A stretch of DNA of 64,000 nucleotides from an uncultured Litoreibacter sp. (GCA_947494645.1 CANLVO010000001.1:62001-126000); one strand, 5' to 3'. Shown: positions 9,047 to 18,740, numbered from the stretch's first letter. Program-made: numbers and translations. The notes: generated from the letters alone by a model not told the origin.

Positions 9047-11320
9047 ATGAGCCGTTTTGCTGCCCCCATTGCCGAACAAATCTGGGACATGAAATACCGC
9101 TTCAAGGAAGCGGATGGCACGCCGATTGATGTCACGGTGGAGGAAAGTTGGACTCGCATTGCGGGTGCTTTGGCCGCACCTGAGCAGGACCCGTCCGCAT
9201 GGGAAGGCAAGTTCTACGAGGCGTTGGAAGATTTCAAATATCTGCCCGCAGGCCGGATCACAGCAGGCGCGGGGACAGAGCGCAGCGTGACGCTGTTCAA
9301 CTGCTTTGTCATGGGAACAGTGCCGGATTCGATGGGCGGCATTTTCGACATGCTGAAAGAGGCGGCGCTGACCATGCAGCAGGGCGGGGGGATTGGCTAT
9401 GACTTCTCGACCATCCGTCCCAAAGGCGCAGGCGTCAAAGGTGTCGCGGCTGACGCGTCGGGGCCGCTGAGCTTTATGGATGTGTGGGACGCGATGTGCC
9501 GCACCATCATGTCGGCGGGCTCGCGCCGCGGGGCGATGATGGCCACGATGCGCTGCGATCACCCCGATATCGAGGATTTCATCACCGCCAAGCAGGATGC
9601 GGCGCGATTGCGCATGTTCAACCTGTCGGTGCTGGTCACTGATGACTTCATGGACGCGGTAAAGGCGGAAGCGCCTTGGGACCTGGTCTTTGGCGGCGAG
9701 ATCGTGCGGACGGTGAAGGCGCTGGATTTGTGGAACCTGATCATGCGCTCGACTTATGACTTCGCGGAACCGGGCGTGATCTTCATCGACCGGATCAACG
9801 CCGCGAATAACCTGTCCTATTGTGAAACGATTGCGGCCACGAACCCGTGCGGCGAGCAGCCACTGCCGCCCTATGGCGCCTGTTTGCTGGGGTCCATCAA
9901 CCTGGCGCGGCTGGTGGCGGAGCCGTTCGAGCCGCATGCAGAGCTGGATATCGAGGCGCTGGATGAACTGGTGCGGACGGCCGTGCGGATGATGGATAAT
10001 GTCGTGGATGCGTCGCGCTTCCCGCTGGAGGCGCAACGGCAAGAGGCGTTGGCCAAGCGCCGGATTGGGCTGGGTGTGACCGGGCTGGCCGATGCTTTGT
10101 TGATGGTGGGGTCGCGTTATGGATCAGAGGAGGCGGCGCGTCTGACGGATCGCTGGTTGCACGCGATTGCCCGCGCCGCATATCTGGCCTCTGTCGATTT
10201 GGCAAAGGAAAAGGGGGCGTTCCCCCTGTTTGACGCGGACGCCTTTTTGGCGTCGGGCGCGATGCAGGACATGGACGAAGACGTGCGTGACGCCATTCGG
10301 GAGCATGGCATTCGCAACGCTTTGCTGACGTCCATTGCGCCGACGGGGACGATTTCTTTGTATGCGGGGAATGTGTCCTCGGGGATCGAGCCAGTGTTTG
10401 CTTACGCCTACACGCGCAAGGTGTTGCAGAAGGACGGGTCTCGGACGGAAGAAGAGGTCGTGGATTACGCGGTGCAGCTGTGGCGTGAAAAGTTTGGCGA
10501 TGTAGACCTGCCCGATCACTTTGTGAATGCGCAGACGCTGGCACCGCTTGACCATGTGCGGATGCAGGCGGCGGCGCAGAAATGGGTGGATAGCTCGATC
10601 TCAAAAACGATCAACTGCCCCGAGGATATCAGCTTTGATGATTTCAAGGAGGTCTATATGGCCGCCTGGGATCAAGGTTGTAAGGGATGCACGACCTACC
10701 GGCCCAATGATGTCACAGGGTCGGTCTTGAGTATTTCCAGCCAAAACGAGGCGGAAGATGACAAGCCGGTTGCGGTGCCTGAGGGCGGCGAGGTGGTCTA
10801 TATGTCCGAGCCATTGGACCGGCCTTCGGAGCTGGAGGGGCAGACCTATAAGGTGAAATGGCCGGATTCAGAGCACGCTCTTTACATCACTGTGAATGAC
10901 ATTGTTCTGAACGGGCATCGCAGGCCGTTTGAGGTGTTCATCAACTCCAAGAATATGGAGCATTTTGCCTGGACCGTGGCGCTGACGCGGATGATCTCTG
11001 CGGTGTTTCGGCGGGGTGGGGACGTGTCTTTTGTCGTCGAGGAGCTGAAGGCGGTGTTTGACCCGCGCGGCGGGGCTTGGGTGCAGGGGAAGTATATCCC
11101 GTCCATTTTGGCGGCGATTGGCGGCGTGATCGAGCAGCATATGATTGCCACGGGCTTTATCGCGGGCGAGGGGTTGGGGCTGAAGCAAGACCCCTCCGCG
11201 CAAGTGGTTGCGGTGGGAGAGCGCCGCGGCAAGGCCTGCCCCAGCTGTGGGCAATATGATTTGCGGATGGTCGAAGGGTGCATGACCTGTGCGTCCTGCG
11301 GCCATTCGAAATGTGGCTAA
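9047..11320 (+). CDS. nrdJ: Adenosylcobalamin-dependent ribonucleotide reductase (class II)
   Basis: Makes deoxyribonucleotides using adenosylcobalamin to start radical chemistry, so it works with or without oxygen. The 757-residue product has the active-site strand ATNPCGEQPLPPYGACLLGS (NPCGE near residue 266), the phosphate-binding TGTISLYAGNVSSGIEP near 433, and a C-terminal cysteine-rich tail from about residue 731 (CPSCGQYDL, CMTCASCGHSKCG). The tail is expected to carry the reducing cysteines. The size fits the short NrdJ subtype. It depends on B12, and cobQ lies in this window. The stop interlocks with that of ispD (CTAA). Confidence 0.95.
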   Translation: MSRFAAPIAEQIWDMKYRFKEADGTPIDVTVEESWTRIAGALAAPEQDPSAWEGKFYEALEDFKYLPAGRITAGAGTERSVTLFNCFVMGTVPDSMGGIFDMLKEAALTMQQGGGIGYDFSTIRPKGAGVKGVAADASGPLSFMDVWDAMCRTIMSAGSRRGAMMATMRCDHPDIEDFITAKQDAARLRMFNLSVLVTDDFMDAVKAEAPWDLVFGGEIVRTVKALDLWNLIMRSTYDFAEPGVIFIDRINAANNLSYCETIAATNPCGEQPLPPYGACLLGSINLARLVAEPFEPHAELDIEALDELVRTAVRMMDNVVDASRFPLEAQRQEALAKRRIGLGVTGLADALLMVGSRYGSEEAARLTDRWLHAIARAAYLASVDLAKEKGAFPLFDADAFLASGAMQDMDEDVRDAIREHGIRNALLTSIAPTGTISLYAGNVSSGIEPVFAYAYTRKVLQKDGSRTEEEVVDYAVQLWREKFGDVDLPDHFVNAQTLAPLDHVRMQAAAQKWVDSSISKTINCPEDISFDDFKEVYMAAWDQGCKGCTTYRPNDVTGSVLSISSQNEAEDDKPVAVPEGGEVVYMSEPLDRPSELEGQTYKVKWPDSEHALYITVNDIVLNGHRRPFEVFINSKNMEHFAWTVALTRMISAVFRRGGDVSFVVEELKAVFDPRGGAWVQGKYIPSILAAIGGVIEQHMIATGFIAGEGLGLKQDPSAQVVAVGERRGKACPSCGQYDLRMVEGCMTCASCGHSKCG

Positions 11321-11985
11321 GAGAGCGTTTTGCGCGCGCGGGCCAGATCTTGTGGCGTGGTGATCTTGTAGTTCTCGTCTGAGCCGAGAACGAAGCGCAC
11401 ATTCATCCCGGCTTCGCGGGCCACAGCCACGTCATCAGCGCCGGACCCGTCATGAGACAGATGGGCAGCAAGCAGTTTTTCAAAATGAAAGCCTTGTGGC
11501 GTTTGGGCCCGCCAGAGCCCGTCGCGCGGAATGCTGGTTTGGGCCATCTCGCCTTCGCTGCTCCAGAGCGCATCGATAACGGGGAGGGCGGCGCAGCAGC
11601 CTTCGGTCTGGTGCAGGCCTGCGCAGACGCTGTCGATGATGGCGGACGTCACAAATGGCCGGGCGGCGTCGTGGACCAACACGCAATCTGGCGCGTGCGG
11701 TTTGAGCGCTTTCAGCCCAGCCAGAACGGAAGCGGCCCGGGTCTCGCCGCCATGGGCAGAGGGCAGGATGCGTGGGTCATTGAGGCCGCGCAACGCGTCT
11801 TCGTAGAGACCGGTATCATCGGAATGGATCACGGTGCAGAGATGGCTGACCTGCGGGCGCTCGAGAAAGGCCTGAACCGAATGGCGGAGCGCGCAATGCG
11901 CACCCAGCGGCAGATATTGCTTGGGGGTCTCGCCCCCCACGCGGTGGCCACGCCCGGCGGCGACGATGATGACGGCGGTTTTCAT
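11317..11985 (-). CDS. ispD: 2-C-methyl-D-erythritol 4-phosphate cytidylyltransferase
   Basis: Third step of the non-mevalonate isoprenoid pathway: CTP plus MEP to CDP-ME. The 222-residue protein has the nucleotide-binding start VIIVAAGRGHRVGGETPKQY, the DAARPF segment, and the late RAQTPQGF motif. Many alphaproteobacteria have a fused IspD-IspF of about 380 residues; this one ends after the IspD domain and meets the nrdJ stop, so IspF must be encoded elsewhere. No IspF remnant is seen in the frame. Confidence 0.93.
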   Translation of the reverse strand: MKTAVIIVAAGRGHRVGGETPKQYLPLGAHCALRHSVQAFLERPQVSHLCTVIHSDDTGLYEDALRGLNDPRILPSAHGGETRAASVLAGLKALKPHAPDCVLVHDAARPFVTSAIIDSVCAGLHQTEGCCAALPVIDALWSSEGEMAQTSIPRDGLWRAQTPQGFHFEKLLAAHLSHDGSGADDVAVAREAGMNVRFVLGSDENYKITTPQDLARARKTLS

Positions 11986-12086
11986 GGAGCTGGGAGTAGC
12001 AGCTAGGGCGGGGCTTTTCCACGCAGGATTAGAGAGACTGCATTTTCTTGGAGGAATTTCCGCGCCAATGGGCTAGCTCTGGGGAC

Positions 12087-12941
12087 GTGTCAGACGCCTC
12101 GAAACATACGCCATCGGTTTGGTGGGCCTCTCTTGTGGGGGTTTATCGCCAGATTGATGAGCAGAACCTCAGCCTGATTTCGGCGGGGATCGCGTTTTTC
12201 GGGATGCTTGCGATTTTTCCGGGGTTGGCGGCGGTGATTGCCATTTTCGGGCTGTGGTCCGACCCGGTGGTGATCCAGGAGCAGTTGAACCTTCTGCAGG
12301 GGATCGTGCCGGAAGACATATACACTTTGATCAATGACCAGCTGACGCAGGTTCTTTTGGCCGGGACGGAGGCGTTGGGTTGGGCGACATTCGTGTCGAT
12401 TCTGCTTGCGCTTTGGTCGGCGCGGGCGGGCGTGGGCGCGATGATGCGAGGCCTCAACACCATTTACCGCGCGCCGAACCGCAGCTTCTTCATGGCCTAT
12501 GCGGCAGCGTTCTTGCTGACCATCTCTCTGGTCCTTGTGGCTCTGGTGGCGGGGGCTGCGGTGGTGGTCACGCCATTGGTTGTCGCCATGCTTCCCTTGG
12601 CGGTTGAAACCAAAAGCTGGATCGATGTGGTGCGCTGGAGCGCTGCTATTTTTGTGATCACCGTCGGGATCTCGCTCATCTATCGCTACGGGCCGCGCAA
12701 GCGTGATGGCAGGCGCACACCGTGGCTTACGCCGGGGGCGGTGTTTGCGGTGCTGATGTGGGTCGTCGCCTCAATGGCGTTTTCGGAATATCTGGCCAAT
12801 TTCGGGCGGTACAATGAGGTGTACGGCTCCATTGGTGCGGTGGTGGCCCTGCTGATGTGGCTCTACCTGTCGGCCTTTTTGGTCCTGCTGGGGGGCGCAC
12901 TAAACGCGCAGTTGGAACGACACCGTGCCGCACGTGCTTGA
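12087..12941 (+). CDS. YihY/BrkB family inner-membrane protein
   Basis: Integral membrane protein with about six hydrophobic segments, the start pattern NLSLISAGIAFFGMLAIFPGLAAVIAIFGL, the central LWSARAGVGAMMRGLNTIY, and the late LLMWLYLSAFLVLLGGALNAQLE that mark the YihY/BrkB family. The transport role is not settled in the family. The start is uncertain: the frame opens with TTG at 12048, whose GGAGGA lies just after it rather than before; GTG at 12087 is taken here, giving 284 residues. Divergent from ispD. Confidence 0.88.
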   Translation: MSDASKHTPSVWWASLVGVYRQIDEQNLSLISAGIAFFGMLAIFPGLAAVIAIFGLWSDPVVIQEQLNLLQGIVPEDIYTLINDQLTQVLLAGTEALGWATFVSILLALWSARAGVGAMMRGLNTIYRAPNRSFFMAYAAAFLLTISLVLVALVAGAAVVVTPLVVAMLPLAVETKSWIDVVRWSAAIFVITVGISLIYRYGPRKRDGRRTPWLTPGAVFAVLMWVVASMAFSEYLANFGRYNEVYGSIGAVVALLMWLYLSAFLVLLGGALNAQLERHRAARA

Positions 12942-12991
12942 CGCAAAGCCTTTGATCTAGTCAGGTCTGCCGGGGATTCGGGAGACCTGAC

Positions 12992-14191
12992 ATGCAAGCA
13001 CCATCCAAGACCAGTTATGACGTCGTTATCGTGGGCGGCGCGATGTATGGCTCCTCTGTGGCGTGGTGGCTTTCGCGCAACCCGGATTTTGATGGCTCGA
13101 TCCTGGTGGTGGAGCGTGACCCGACCTACGAGAACAGCTCGACATCGCACACGAACAGCTGCATCCGACAGCAGTTTTCGAATGAGGTGAATATTCGCAT
13201 CTCGCAATTTGGGGCGGAGTTCATCCACAATTTCAAAGAGCTCATGGCCGATGATGAAGCGCCGGACATTCCGTTGCAAAGCTACGGCTATATGTATCTG
13301 GCTGATACCGAAGCCTTTGCTACCAACTTGCGGGAGCAGCAGCAGGTTCAGGCCTCGCTGGGCGCGGGCACCAAATTCATGACCAAGGACGAGATTGCGG
13401 CGGCCTATCCGTTCTACAACCTCGACGACGTGATTGGCGGCAACCACAACCTGATTGACGAGGGATATTTTGACGGCGGTACCATCTTTGACTGGTGGAA
13501 ACGCAAGGCGCGCGCGCATGGCGCGGAATATGCGCATAATGAGGTGAAGGCCATCACCCGCAACGCGGCAGGCACACAGGTCGAAACGGTGACGCTCGCC
13601 ACCGGTGAGGTGATTGCCTGCGGCACGCTGGTCAATTGTTCCGGACCGAGCGCGGCGATCACGGCCGCCATGGCGGGGATCGAGCTGCCGGTGGAGCCGC
13701 GCAAGCGCTACACCTATATCTTTGACGCAGCGACCCCGCTGGACCGCGACCTGCCGCTGACCATTGACCCATCAGGCGTGCATATGCGCACCGATGGGCA
13801 ATACTACCTTGCCGGGTGCCCGCCAGATGAGGACCCGGCAGTGGCCTATGACGATTTTGTTTTTGACCATTCGCTTTGGGAGAACAAAGTCTGGCCCGCC
13901 TTGGCCACAAGAGTTCCCGCCTTTGAGACCATCAAGCTGATCAACGCCTGGGTCGGCCATTACGCGTTCAATACGTTCGACCAGAACGCCATTGTCGGCC
14001 CGCATGTCGAGATGTCGAATTTCATCTTCGTCAACGGCTTCTCGGGCCATGGGCTGCAACAATCGCCTGCCTTTGGCCGGGCGGTGTCGGAGTGGATCAC
14101 CTATGGCGCCTACCGCTCTATCGACGTGAGCGCCTTTGGCTATGACCGGATCGTCGAGAAACGTTCTTTCCTTGAGAAGGCGGTCATCTGA
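12992..14191 (+). CDS. FAD-dependent oxidoreductase (DAO/sarcosine oxidase-like)
   Basis: A 399-residue flavoprotein with an N-terminal Rossmann dinucleotide fold (YDVVIVGGAMYGSSVAWWLS, then ILVVERD) and a C-terminal DAO-type close (FIFVNGFSGHGLQQSPAFGRAVSEWI). The family oxidises secondary or tertiary amines such as sarcosine, dimethylglycine or related compounds. Its place directly before a betaine-type ABC importer suggests a methylated-amine substrate, but the sequence alone does not fix it. No signal peptide; cytosolic. The start has TTCGGGAGACC just upstream, an acceptable ribosome-binding site. Confidence 0.88.
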   Translation: MQAPSKTSYDVVIVGGAMYGSSVAWWLSRNPDFDGSILVVERDPTYENSSTSHTNSCIRQQFSNEVNIRISQFGAEFIHNFKELMADDEAPDIPLQSYGYMYLADTEAFATNLREQQQVQASLGAGTKFMTKDEIAAAYPFYNLDDVIGGNHNLIDEGYFDGGTIFDWWKRKARAHGAEYAHNEVKAITRNAAGTQVETVTLATGEVIACGTLVNCSGPSAAITAAMAGIELPVEPRKRYTYIFDAATPLDRDLPLTIDPSGVHMRTDGQYYLAGCPPDEDPAVAYDDFVFDHSLWENKVWPALATRVPAFETIKLINAWVGHYAFNTFDQNAIVGPHVEMSNFIFVNGFSGHGLQQSPAFGRAVSEWITYGAYRSIDVSAFGYDRIVEKRSFLEKAVI

Positions 14192-14222
14192 CGGTCCGGT
14201 TTGTATAACAACGACAAAAAAT

Positions 14223-14236
14223 GGTCGGTTTCGACC
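14223..14236. promoter_or_regulatory. Small inverted repeat before the ABC binding-protein gene
   Basis: GGTCG-GTTT-CGACC lies in the 131-bp gap between the oxidoreductase and the binding protein, 87 bp before the latter. It could be an operator or a hairpin that separates the two genes; the evidence is only the symmetry. Confidence 0.3.
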
Positions 14237-14322
14237 CAAAACTGTCGCCGTCACGTTGACGCGGCCTGAACAATACCTGAACCTCAACTTCAGAAAAACG
14301 ACAAAGCATCTGGGAGAGTATC

Positions 14323-15276
14323 ATGAGAAAATTGACCGCCGTTTTGGCGATGACAACCGCATTGGCAGGGGCGGCGCATGCCGCTGATCTTGGTGCCGTA
14401 GATGAGCCGATCACACTGGCGATCAACGAATGGACCGGCCAGCACGTGACCACGCATATCGCCGGCGAAATGCTGAAAGCCGCAGGATACAAGGTCGAGT
14501 ACGGCACGGCAGGTATGCTGAACCAGTTCCAAGGCATCGCGGATGGCGATATCCATGCAACGCTGGAAATCTGGTCGTCCAACGTCTCGGACGAATACGC
14601 CAAGAAGGTTGAGGACGGTTCCATCGTTGAGGTTGGCGATCTGGGCCTTGATGCCAAGGAAGGCATTGCCTACCCCGCCCATGTTGAGGCGCTGTGCCCC
14701 GGCCTGCCAGCTTGGGAAGCACTGAAAGACTGCGTTGGTCAATTTGCCACCGCCGATACAATTCCGCAGGGCCGCATCGTGGACTACCCTGCCGATTGGG
14801 GGACACCGGGCGCGGACCGGATGACCGGACTGGACCTGCCGTTCAAGGCAGTGCCAGCAGGTTCCGAGGGCGCGTTGATCACCGAGCTGCGTGCCTCGAC
14901 CGAGAAGAACTCCCCGCTGTTGCTGGTCTTCTGGCAACCGCACTGGGCGATGTCGGCCTATGACGTGAAATTCGTGGACTTGCCGGTGGGCGAGACCGCC
15001 TGTTTCGAAGACGCATCGTGGGGCCCGAACCCCAACGCGGTCAACGACTGTGGCTTCACACCGACCCGCATCTTCAAAGCAGCGTGGTCAGGTTTTGAAG
15101 AGAAATGGCCAGCCGCTTACGAAATCCTGTCCAACTACGAGCTGAGCACCGATGTGCAGCAGCCGCTGATGGGTGCGGTTGATGTAGATGGCGGCAAGGT
15201 CGAAGAGGTGGTCGCCGAATGGATGGCCGCCAACGAGAGCACCTGGAAGCCGATCGTAGACGCCGCGACCAACTGA
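14323..15276 (+). CDS. Glycine betaine/proline-type ABC transporter, periplasmic binding protein
   Basis: Periplasmic binding protein of the OpuAC class (317 residues) with a cleavable signal peptide (MRKLTAVLAMTTALAGAAHA, cut before ADLG). The mature start (ITLAINEWTGQHVTTHIAGEMLKAAGYKVEY) and the conserved DIHATLEIW and LLLVFWQPHWAM regions match binding proteins for quaternary amines. Four cysteines (two pairs) could form disulfides. GGGAG precedes the ATG. First gene of a three-gene transporter operon. The exact ligand (betaine, proline betaine, choline or similar) is not resolved. Confidence 0.92.
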   Translation: MRKLTAVLAMTTALAGAAHAADLGAVDEPITLAINEWTGQHVTTHIAGEMLKAAGYKVEYGTAGMLNQFQGIADGDIHATLEIWSSNVSDEYAKKVEDGSIVEVGDLGLDAKEGIAYPAHVEALCPGLPAWEALKDCVGQFATADTIPQGRIVDYPADWGTPGADRMTGLDLPFKAVPAGSEGALITELRASTEKNSPLLLVFWQPHWAMSAYDVKFVDLPVGETACFEDASWGPNPNAVNDCGFTPTRIFKAAWSGFEEKWPAAYEILSNYELSTDVQQPLMGAVDVDGGKVEEVVAEWMAANESTWKPIVDAATN

Positions 15277-15286
15277 GGGACCGGCC

Positions 15287-16342
15287 GTGACCGACACTGC
15301 GCCTGCCATCTCCTGTAAGGGAGTGTGGCAGGTATTCGGGCCCAACGCGAAAGCGGAGCTTGCCACTGCTTTGGGAAGCACTGGCGGCGTCGCCTCGGAC
15401 GCGGCCAAGACTTTGCGCGACAAAGGGCTGATCCCTGCGGTGCAGGACGTCAGCTTCGATGTCGCGGAGGGCGAGCTGTTCGTCATCATGGGGCTGTCCG
15501 GCTCGGGCAAGTCCACCGTGGTGCGCTGCGTGTCGCGCCTTTTGGACGGGTCCGCAGGCGAGATCCTGATCTCGGGCGAGAACATCCTGACCGCCTCCAA
15601 GAAACGGATGACCGAGCTGCGCCGCGACAAGCTGGGCATGGTGTTCCAGCATTTCGGGCTGTTTCCGCACATGACGGTCGCCGACAATGTCGGCTTCCCG
15701 CTCAAGATGCAGGGCCAAAGCCGCGCCGCGCGACGCGCGCGGGCGCTGGAGGTGATCGAACTGGTGGGCCTTGGCGGCCGCGAAGACGCCTACCCGCGCG
15801 AGCTGTCTGGTGGGCAAAGACAGCGCGTGGGCATCGCCCGCTCGCTGGCGGTGAACCCCGACATCTGGTTTCTTGACGAGCCGTTCTCTGCGCTTGACCC
15901 GCTGATCCGGCGGCAGTTGCAAGACGAGTTCCTGCGCATTCAGGCGACGCTGAAGAAATCCATCGTCTTCATCACCCATGACATTGCCGAGGCGCTGAAG
16001 CTGGCGGATCGCATTGCGATCATGAAAGACGGCAAGATCGTACAGGTCGGCACGCCGACTGACATCGTGTTGAACCCGGTCAACGACTATGTGGCGGAGT
16101 TCTCGAAGGATGTCGCCAAAGGGCGCCACGCCCAAGTGGGCTCTGTCATGAAGACCGGGGCGGATGTGCCAGCGCAGATGCCCGACAACCCCGGTTTGCG
16201 CGACGACATGACCTTGGAAGAGGCGCTCGCCGCGTGCATGCATCTATATGACCCGGTGCCTGTGCATGACGGTGCGGGCAATCAGATCGGTGCGGTGCTG
16301 CCCTCTGATCTGGCCAAGGCGTTGCAGGTAGACGAGACCTGA
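15287..16342 (+). CDS. Betaine-type ABC transporter, ATP-binding protein
   Basis: ATPase of the importer (351 residues). Walker A GLSGSGKST near residues 69-77, signature LSGGQRQRVGIARSLAVNPD near 172, and Walker B WFLDEPFSALDP near 194. An N-terminal extension of about 55 residues before the ATPase core is typical of ProV-like proteins, and the C-terminal part after VAEFSKDVAKGRHAQ resembles a reduced CBS region used for osmotic sensing in ProV. It starts 10 bp after the binding protein and ends in a TGATG overlap with the permease. Confidence 0.93.
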   Translation: MTDTAPAISCKGVWQVFGPNAKAELATALGSTGGVASDAAKTLRDKGLIPAVQDVSFDVAEGELFVIMGLSGSGKSTVVRCVSRLLDGSAGEILISGENILTASKKRMTELRRDKLGMVFQHFGLFPHMTVADNVGFPLKMQGQSRAARRARALEVIELVGLGGREDAYPRELSGGQRQRVGIARSLAVNPDIWFLDEPFSALDPLIRRQLQDEFLRIQATLKKSIVFITHDIAEALKLADRIAIMKDGKIVQVGTPTDIVLNPVNDYVAEFSKDVAKGRHAQVGSVMKTGADVPAQMPDNPGLRDDMTLEEALAACMHLYDPVPVHDGAGNQIGAVLPSDLAKALQVDET

Positions 16343-18435
16343 TGGCGGACCAGACGGCCTCCCTTCCCACGACAAGCGGCCTTTCGAGACTGACGGCCCG
16401 GCGCGGCGCTTTCGCAGCGGTTGTTACTGCGCTTATCGGGATCATATGCGTTGCCCTGTCCGGTGCCGCCCCGTGGCTGGTGACCTGGCCTGCCGCGTTG
16501 ACCGTGCCCATGACCGAATGGATCGGCACGGGCCTCGGCGCGTTTCTGGAGGCGATCAAGCCCGGCGCGCGCTTTATCTCGTACCTGCTGGACTTCGTGA
16601 TGGCGGGCGCCAACGCCTTGCTGGTCGACACACCCTGGCCGATCATCATCGGTATCGTCACCGCCCTGGGCTGGTATATCGGCGGGCTGCGCATGGCCGC
16701 ATTGGGGTTCATCGGTTTCACACTGGTGCTGTTGTCGGGCTATTGGGCGCAGAGCATGAACACGCTGGCACTGGTGCTGGTCTCTGTTCCGCTGGCGCTT
16801 ATCTTGGGCGGAAGCATCGGCATTCTGGCCTACGAGGTGCCACGGGTCCGCCGCGTTGTGCAATCGGTGCTCGACGTTATGCAAACCGTGCCGACTTTCG
16901 CCTACCTGACGCCGCTCCTTTTGCTTTTTGGCTTTGGCCCGGTTGTCGGCCTGATCGCGTCTGCGATCTACGCGGCCCCGCCTATGGCGCGCAACACGCT
17001 GTTGGGCCTGCAAAGGGTGGACCATGACATCAAGGAAGCCGCCATCATGTCTGGCGGATCGCGGCTGCAGCAGCTTTTTCTCGTCGAGATACCTGCAGCC
17101 ACCAGCCAGATCATGATCGGTGTAAACCAAAGCCTCATGGCGGCACTCTCGATGGTGATCATCGCCGCCGTGATCGGAGGCTTCGACGATATCGGCTGGG
17201 AGGTGCTTCTGACCATGCGCAAGGCGCAGTTCGGCCAGAGCCTTCTGGCAGGCATGGTGATCGTGGTCTTCGCCATCGTCATCGACCGTATGTCTGCCCA
17301 TATGGCCAAATCTCGCGAGCGCCACAGCGTCAAGGTCGCGCTTGCCGTGCTGGCGGCCTCTGTCTTGGTCGCATTGCTGCTCAGCGCACGCCTGCCCACC
17401 GCAGACGGGTTCGCGATGTTCGACGGGTTGGCGGCTTATGTGGATGAAGGGCTCGGCACGTTCACCGCCAATAACGGCGCAGGGCTGGATCAGATCAAGA
17501 ATCAGGCGATGTTTTTTGGGCTCTTGCCGCTGCGCATTGGCCTTGATGAAGCCGTGCTGCCGTTCACTTGGGGCTTTCAATGGACCACTGCCATGAGCTG
17601 GTGGCTCTTTGGCGCTGCCGCCTTGCTGGGTGCGGCGCTGGCGGCGACAGGTCGTGTCGCGCTGGGGGCCAGCCTGCTAATCGCCGCCGTAGTACTTGAA
17701 ACGGGCGTGTCACAACTGCCATGGCCACTTGTCGTGTTCGGCACGGCGCTTCTGGGCTGGGTCGCAGGCGGCCTTCGGCTGGCGGTGTTTGTCATAGTGA
17801 TGCTTGGCCTGATCATGATCTCCGGCCTTTGGGAGCGCGCCCTGCTGTCGCTGTACCTGTCGGGCGCGGCGGTATTCGTATGCGCCGTGTTTGGCGCAGC
17901 CATCGGACTTCTATGCGCCGTTAGCCCCATAGCGTGGAGGCTTGTCCGACCGATCTGTGATATGCTGCAAACCATCCCGCTATTCGTATTCTTGATCCCG
18001 GTGCTGATGTTCTTTCAAATCGGCGAGTTCTCCGCCTTTCTGGCAATCATTGCCTACGCCATCGTGCCGATGATCCGCTACACCCAACATGGGTTGACTA
18101 CGACGCCTGACGAATTGGTTGAGGCCGCGATCTCGTCGGGGGCCACGCCACTGCAAACCATGATCGAGGTCCGCGCCCCTTACGCGTTGCCGACCATCCT
18201 CTTGGGGCTTAACCAGACCATTCTGTACGCATTCGCGATGCTGGTGATCGCCGCACTGATCGGAACCACGGGCTTGGGACAATCCATCTACTTGGCCATC
18301 GCCAAAGCCAATGTCGGCCTCGGCATCGCCGCCGGAGCCGCCATGGCGATGCTGGCCATGATCGCCGACCGCCTGGTGCAAAGCTTCGCAGAAGAACACC
18401 GCCGCAAGCTGGGCCTTGGCGCAAGCGACCTGTAG
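16342..18435 (+). CDS. Betaine-type ABC transporter, single-chain double permease
   Basis: A 697-residue membrane protein with two ProW-like permease halves in tandem. Half one has the EAA-type loop EAAIMSGGSRLQQLFLVEIPAA (about residue 232). Half two has EAAISSGATPLQTMIEVRAPYALPTILLGLNQTILYAF (about residue 594). Usual systems encode one permease that dimerises, so this is a fused or duplicated pair that allows the halves to diverge. The insert between the halves is weakly conserved in appearance. It is the last gene before the integrated element, 32 bp before the left attachment site. Confidence 0.92.
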   Translation: MADQTASLPTTSGLSRLTARRGAFAAVVTALIGIICVALSGAAPWLVTWPAALTVPMTEWIGTGLGAFLEAIKPGARFISYLLDFVMAGANALLVDTPWPIIIGIVTALGWYIGGLRMAALGFIGFTLVLLSGYWAQSMNTLALVLVSVPLALILGGSIGILAYEVPRVRRVVQSVLDVMQTVPTFAYLTPLLLLFGFGPVVGLIASAIYAAPPMARNTLLGLQRVDHDIKEAAIMSGGSRLQQLFLVEIPAATSQIMIGVNQSLMAALSMVIIAAVIGGFDDIGWEVLLTMRKAQFGQSLLAGMVIVVFAIVIDRMSAHMAKSRERHSVKVALAVLAASVLVALLLSARLPTADGFAMFDGLAAYVDEGLGTFTANNGAGLDQIKNQAMFFGLLPLRIGLDEAVLPFTWGFQWTTAMSWWLFGAAALLGAALAATGRVALGASLLIAAVVLETGVSQLPWPLVVFGTALLGWVAGGLRLAVFVIVMLGLIMISGLWERALLSLYLSGAAVFVCAVFGAAIGLLCAVSPIAWRLVRPICDMLQTIPLFVFLIPVLMFFQIGEFSAFLAIIAYAIVPMIRYTQHGLTTTPDELVEAAISSGATPLQTMIEVRAPYALPTILLGLNQTILYAFAMLVIAALIGTTGLGQSIYLAIAKANVGLGIAAGAAMAMLAMIADRLVQSFAEEHRRKLGLGASDL

Positions 18436-18467
18436 CGATTCTATGAAATTCGGGTCTTCTGGGAAAC

Positions 18468-18511
18468 TGGAGGCGAGTACGAGAATCGAACTCGTGTACA
18501 CGGATTTGCAA
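18468..18511 (-). repeat. Left attachment site: displaced 3' end of tRNA-Cys
   Basis: Forty-four bases identical to 24295-24338. Read on the minus strand it is the 3' half of tRNA-Cys from the anticodon loop to CCA. The 5' half is missing here, so it is a remnant of the original chromosomal tRNA end. Identity stops at 18512 (G here, T at 24339) and at 18467. Confidence 0.92.
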
Positions 18512-18572
18512 GACTAAGTATATCGCTGAGAACATTACATCTTTTGTTTAGATTTGTGGTCATTATCTGCGG

Positions 18573-18594
18573 AACATATCGCGAATGTTTAGAC
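18573..18594 (+). promoter_or_regulatory. Candidate integrase arm sites near the left end
   Basis: AACATATCGCGAATG (18573-18587) resembles AACATATCGTGAACG at 23740-23754. ATGTTTAGAC (18585-18594) recurs exactly at 24226-24235 and 24238-24247 near the right end. Shared short motifs near both ends of an element are what arm-type integrase or accessory-factor sites look like; binding is inferred. Confidence 0.5.
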
Positions 18595-18740
18595 ACCTTT
18601 GGGGCCTCCTTCGGATACTCAAACTTGGATTGCTGTGACCCGAAATCGTGCTGGGGCGTACCCAGCTTTTGTGGCCTGTCCGAACGCCGATTTGGGCTGG
18701 ATCGATGGCGCTGGAAAAGTAATGATGCTGTGGTTGCCGG

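Noticed and set aside
9897-10604. 235-codon open frame antisense to nrdJ
   Set aside because: Pro/Ser/Arg-rich translation typical of a shadow frame inside a strongly conserved gene.
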